DNA from: Chthoniobacteraceae bacterium | GTDB lineage: Bacteria > Verrucomicrobiota > Verrucomicrobiia > Chthoniobacterales > Chthoniobacteraceae | Length of the DNA stretch: 44,148 bases | Direction of reading: 5' to 3' | Assembly: GCA_947448395.1 (NCBI GenBank) | Contig: CANFNA010000007.1 | Coordinates: 1-44,148 of the forward strand | Shown: piece by piece, positions 41,381-44,148 of the stretch | Layout of the letters: the number at the start of each line of letters is the position of its first letter | Position numbering within the stretch: the stretch's first letter is position 1 | Position numbers and translations under genes: made by a program | The notes under the pieces: generated by a model | What the model saw: only the letters and a program-made list of their open reading frames with translations | Databases searched by the model: none | What the model was told of the DNA's origin: nothing

Positions 41381-43966
41381 ATGAAACGCGCTTCTTGGTT
41401 TGCGGCCTCTTTGCTGGCCGCCACACCGGCCTTTCCTGCGAATGAAGCAGTCGTTCCAGAAAAACACCGTCAGTTCTTCGAGAGCTACTGCACCGAGTGT
41501 CACAATGCCGATAAACAAAAAGGAAAACTGCGCCTCGACAACGTTTCGCTAAAGCTCGACTCCGTCGAAAGTGCCGAGCGTTGGCAGAAAATTCTAAACC
41601 AGATCAATTCCGGAGAAATGCCTCCGGATGACTCCAAACAACCAGAAAAAGGAGCGAAAACCGAATTCCTCGACTCCGTTGCCAACACCCTCGTGGTCGC
41701 CCGGAAAACACTCAGCGATCAACACGGCAACATTACGATGCGCCGCCTGAACCAGCGGGAATACAGAAACACAATTCGCGAACTACTGGGCGTCGAAATC
41801 GATGTTCATGATCTGCCAAAGGACGGCGGATCCGGAGCCTTCGACACGGTGGGGGCCGCGCTGTTTATGTCATCCGATCAGTTCGAACAATACCTGGCAC
41901 TGGGCCGCCGAGCGGTCGATGACAGCTTTGCTCGCGCACTCGGGGGGGCAGCCCAACCAAAGGAATCCCCACCCAGAACGATCACAGAGCGCCGCGAGGT
42001 CGAGTTACACGCCAACGCAAAGGTTGGTGGCACCTACAACGGCTATTACAAAGGTGGGTACAGTGTTGCAAAAGCCTACCTCGACAGCGACCGGAGCAAG
42101 CCGCCCAGCGCTTTTGGCAAAGGCATCGCCGATGAGGTAGAAGCAAAGTTCCGGGTAAGAGTCTTCGACGAACACGGGCCGTCCTTTGAGCGCTATTTAA
42201 ACGATCCTCTCACGCAGAAAGGTGCGTACCTCACCATTTTCAACGTCAACACCGAGGAAGCAATCACGCTACCTCCTGATCAACCTTCGGGCTGGCTCAA
42301 AACAAAACATGTAGTCGAAAACGTCGAGCCTGGCAGATACAAACTGCGCTTCCGAATCGGTGCTGTGAAAGGCACTCCGGAAGAGAGGCATTTTGTCGCC
42401 CTCGGAAGCCGGTCCCCTGGAACAGAGGATTTCAGCTTGATGCACACCTTTCAGATCAGCGGAACAATCGAAGAACCGCAGATCATCGAAGTCCCAGTAA
42501 ACATCACCGGGAACGGCCCGCGCACTTTTGTGGTCCGCGAAAAACGCGATGTGAAGCTCGACCAAGAAATCTACACCGCTGCGCGTAAGGCCACTGGTGT
42601 CGGCCCTGAGCCTGCGCTCTGGATTGATTGGGTGGAATGGGAGGGGCCACTCGCGGAGCCCAACCCTCCGGCGATTGCCGAGTTGTTCGCGGCGCAGAAT
42701 CCGGAAACGCCAGAGAATCAGACCGCGCGAGCCATACTCGAGCGCTTCGCCGTTCGCGCCTTCCGTGATCTCAAGCCGGAACCCGCATACATGGACCGGC
42801 TGATTGAGTTGTTTCAGGTCCAGCGCAAAACTGGAAACTCGTTTCGTGATGCGCTGAAAGAGCCCCTGAGCGTTGTCCTCGCCTCTCCCGGATTTTTGTA
42901 TCTTGCCGAACCGAGTTCGGGCCCAACCCGTCGCCGCCTCACACAACGCGAATTCGCAAGCCGTCTCGCGTATTTCATCTGGAGCGCTCCACCGGATGCG
43001 GAGTTACTGGCCCTCAGCCGAAAGGGAGACCTGGCTAAACCCGAGATCCTCTCGAAACAACTCGACCGGCTGATAGAAGACCCGCGGAGCTCGGCTTTTG
43101 TGAACGCCTTTGTTCACCAGTGGCTCGGTCTGGACCGTCTCGACTTCTTCCAGTTTGATACGAAAGTACACCGCGCTTTTGACGAGGGCACCAAAGCTGC
43201 CGCTCGGACGGAGGTATACGAGACTTTTGCGTCTCTTTTGCAGAACCACAAAAGCCTGAAACACCTGCTCAAGTCCGACTTTGTGGTCATCAACGGACTG
43301 CTGGCGAATTATTATGGCATCCCAGATGTCAGCGGGGACGCCTTCAGGCCTGTAAAATTAGCTCCGGACTCCCCTCGTGGCGGGCTCCTCGGAATGGCCG
43401 CGATCCAAGCGATGGGCAGCAACGGCAAGGAATCCAGCCCAGTCGAACGGGGAGCGTGGGTCCTTCGGAAACTCCTGCACGAGCCCCCGCCTCCTGCTCC
43501 GCCGAATGTGCCGCAACTTTCGCGCCTCGAGGGAAAACTCCTCACCACGCGTGAGCGCCTGACGGCGCATCAGGAACAGCCACAGTGCGCCTCTTGTCAC
43601 CGCAAAATTGACCCCATCGGTTTCGGTTTGGAAAATTTCGACGCCGTCGGCAAGTGGCGGACAGAAGACGGATACGAAAAGAAGGGCGTGGGAAATAAAA
43701 AGTGGCCCATCGAACCCGCGGGTGCGTTTCACAACGGGCCTGCCTTTAAGGATTACTTCGAACTGCGGGATTTGATCGCTGCGAAACCGGAGCGGATCGC
43801 AAGAGGGCTCACCGAGGCGCTGATCGAGTTTGGATTGGGACGCCCCTTTGGGTTCTCCGACGAAGACCTCGCTGTTCGGATTTTGGAACAATCCCAGAAG
43901 CAAGATTTCGACGTCAGAACCTTCCTTCACGCCTTGGTAGAAAGCCCCGATTTCCAGATGAAATAA
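41381..43966 (+). CDS. DUF1592-family cytochrome c protein (module IV, second gene)
   Basis: The protein is 861 residues. It has a Sec signal, MKRASWFAASLLAATPAFPA, and the first heme motif CTECH at residues 37-41. DUF1587 lies near 115-180 (MRRLNQREYRNTIRELLGVE). A beta-rich middle (about 200-430; LRFRIGAVKGTPEERHFVAL, LWIDWVEWEGPLAEP) is probably a carbohydrate-binding sandwich. DUF1595 (ILERFAVRAFRDLKPEPAYM) comes next, then DUF1592 (FASRLAYFIWSAPPDAELLA), DUF1588 with CASCHRKIDPIGFGLENFDA near 736-740, and DUF1585 (LTEALIEFGLGRPFGFSDED). It lies between the DUF1552 gene and the partial gene, with gaps of 27 and 5 bases, so all three are probably one operon. It is probably a periplasmic diheme redox protein. 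Confidence 0.95.
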   Translation: MKRASWFAASLLAATPAFPANEAVVPEKHRQFFESYCTECHNADKQKGKLRLDNVSLKLDSVESAERWQKILNQINSGEMPPDDSKQPEKGAKTEFLDSVANTLVVARKTLSDQHGNITMRRLNQREYRNTIRELLGVEIDVHDLPKDGGSGAFDTVGAALFMSSDQFEQYLALGRRAVDDSFARALGGAAQPKESPPRTITERREVELHANAKVGGTYNGYYKGGYSVAKAYLDSDRSKPPSAFGKGIADEVEAKFRVRVFDEHGPSFERYLNDPLTQKGAYLTIFNVNTEEAITLPPDQPSGWLKTKHVVENVEPGRYKLRFRIGAVKGTPEERHFVALGSRSPGTEDFSLMHTFQISGTIEEPQIIEVPVNITGNGPRTFVVREKRDVKLDQEIYTAARKATGVGPEPALWIDWVEWEGPLAEPNPPAIAELFAAQNPETPENQTARAILERFAVRAFRDLKPEPAYMDRLIELFQVQRKTGNSFRDALKEPLSVVLASPGFLYLAEPSSGPTRRRLTQREFASRLAYFIWSAPPDAELLALSRKGDLAKPEILSKQLDRLIEDPRSSAFVNAFVHQWLGLDRLDFFQFDTKVHRAFDEGTKAAARTEVYETFASLLQNHKSLKHLLKSDFVVINGLLANYYGIPDVSGDAFRPVKLAPDSPRGGLLGMAAIQAMGSNGKESSPVERGAWVLRKLLHEPPPPAPPNVPQLSRLEGKLLTTRERLTAHQEQPQCASCHRKIDPIGFGLENFDAVGKWRTEDGYEKKGVGNKKWPIEPAGAFHNGPAFKDYFELRDLIAAKPERIARGLTEALIEFGLGRPFGFSDEDLAVRILEQSQKQDFDVRTFLHALVESPDFQMK

Positions 43967-43971
43967 CCCCG

Positions 43972-44148
43972 ATGCACAAAACAACGCCACTCCTTCTCAC
44001 GCTTACCCTGCTCACGACAAGTGTAATGGCGCAAAGCGCGGCCAAAGGAACTGTTCTTGTGAAAGCTGATTTCAGCAACGATGTCGTCGATAAAGCGATG
44101 TTTGGAATCTCTTCCTGGAACATCCCGGAGACGTGGGAACTCAGGGAC
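43972..44148 (+). CDS. Secreted protein, 3' end outside window, unknown function
   Basis: The frame runs from the ATG at 43972 to the right edge (59 residues), five bases after the DUF1592 stop, so it belongs to module IV. Residues 1-20 are a Sec signal (MHKTTPLLLTLTLLTTSVMA) with a QSA end. The mature start, VLVKADFSNDVVDKAMFGIS, followed by SWNIPETWELRD, resembles the first strands of a beta-sandwich, but too little is visible to name a family. Its place corresponds to the propeller-like protein that follows the pair in module III. Confidence 0.75.
   Translation, partial: MHKTTPLLLTLTLLTTSVMAQSAAKGTVLVKADFSNDVVDKAMFGISSWNIPETWELRD

Noticed and set aside
1-44148. CRISPR array, tRNA/rRNA genes, insertion sequences or prophage
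   Set aside because: I looked for regular spacer repeats, cloverleaf-like segments, transposase or integrase motifs and terminal inverted repeats and saw none. The dispersed element has no ORF or flanking target duplication that I can see.

Overview
The window looks like chromosomal DNA of a member of the PVC superphylum, most likely a verrucomicrobiote. The basis is gene content. There are several two-gene modules of large c-type-cytochrome-like proteins (DUF1592 or DUF1549/DUF1553 type) with Tat-exported DUF1552 or DUF1501 partners. There are two giant 'PVC-type dehydrogenase + HEAT + cytochrome c' proteins, and many secreted carbohydrate-related proteins. No rRNA, tRNA, CRISPR array, transposase, integrase or phage gene was seen.

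Layout. Bases 1-1492 (-) hold the 5' part of a secreted esterase joined to a beta-helix domain. It is open to the left edge, so the ORF track missed it. A decayed reading frame lies just upstream. Bases 1982-9779 (-) are module I: a DUF1549/DUF1553 cytochrome, a DUF1501 protein, and a GDSL-like/dehydrogenase/HEAT/cytochrome protein. A serine beta-lactamase-like hydrolase (10279-11511, +) converges on module II (11557-17083, -), a DUF1592-type protein followed by a DUF1552 protein. Bases 17507-23184 are a mixed housekeeping and accessory stretch: DUF3309 miniprotein, lipase-maturation-factor-like membrane protein, GT2 glycosyltransferase, two small membrane proteins, and a DUF5009/HGSNAT-like acyltransferase. 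Module III (23426-30406, -) runs from a suspected sigma-factor/jelly-roll fusion remnant through DUF1592 and DUF1552 (4-base overlap) to an internally duplicated secreted propeller-like protein. Bases 31142-39688 (-) hold a ThuA/dehydrogenase/HEAT/cytochrome/ThuA giant, a sialate O-acetylesterase and a ConA-like secreted protein. Module IV (40064-44148, +) has the opposite gene order, DUF1552 then DUF1592, followed by a partial secreted protein.

How they may work together. Most of the products carry Sec or Tat export signals. The modules therefore look like parallel envelope redox and hydrolysis units, perhaps each for a different glycan or modified sugar. That role is inferred from context, because the DUF1501/1552/1549/1553/1592 families have no settled biochemistry.

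The least explained signal is a dispersed GC-rich intergenic element of about 40-100 bp. I find it six times, always in the same orientation. Five copies lie upstream of minus-strand genes, four of which are carbohydrate-related, and none lies upstream of module I, II or IV genes. Other non-coding structure includes an 18-bp perfect palindrome upstream of module II and two interleaved inverted repeats (a potential pseudoknot) in the leader of the ThuA giant.
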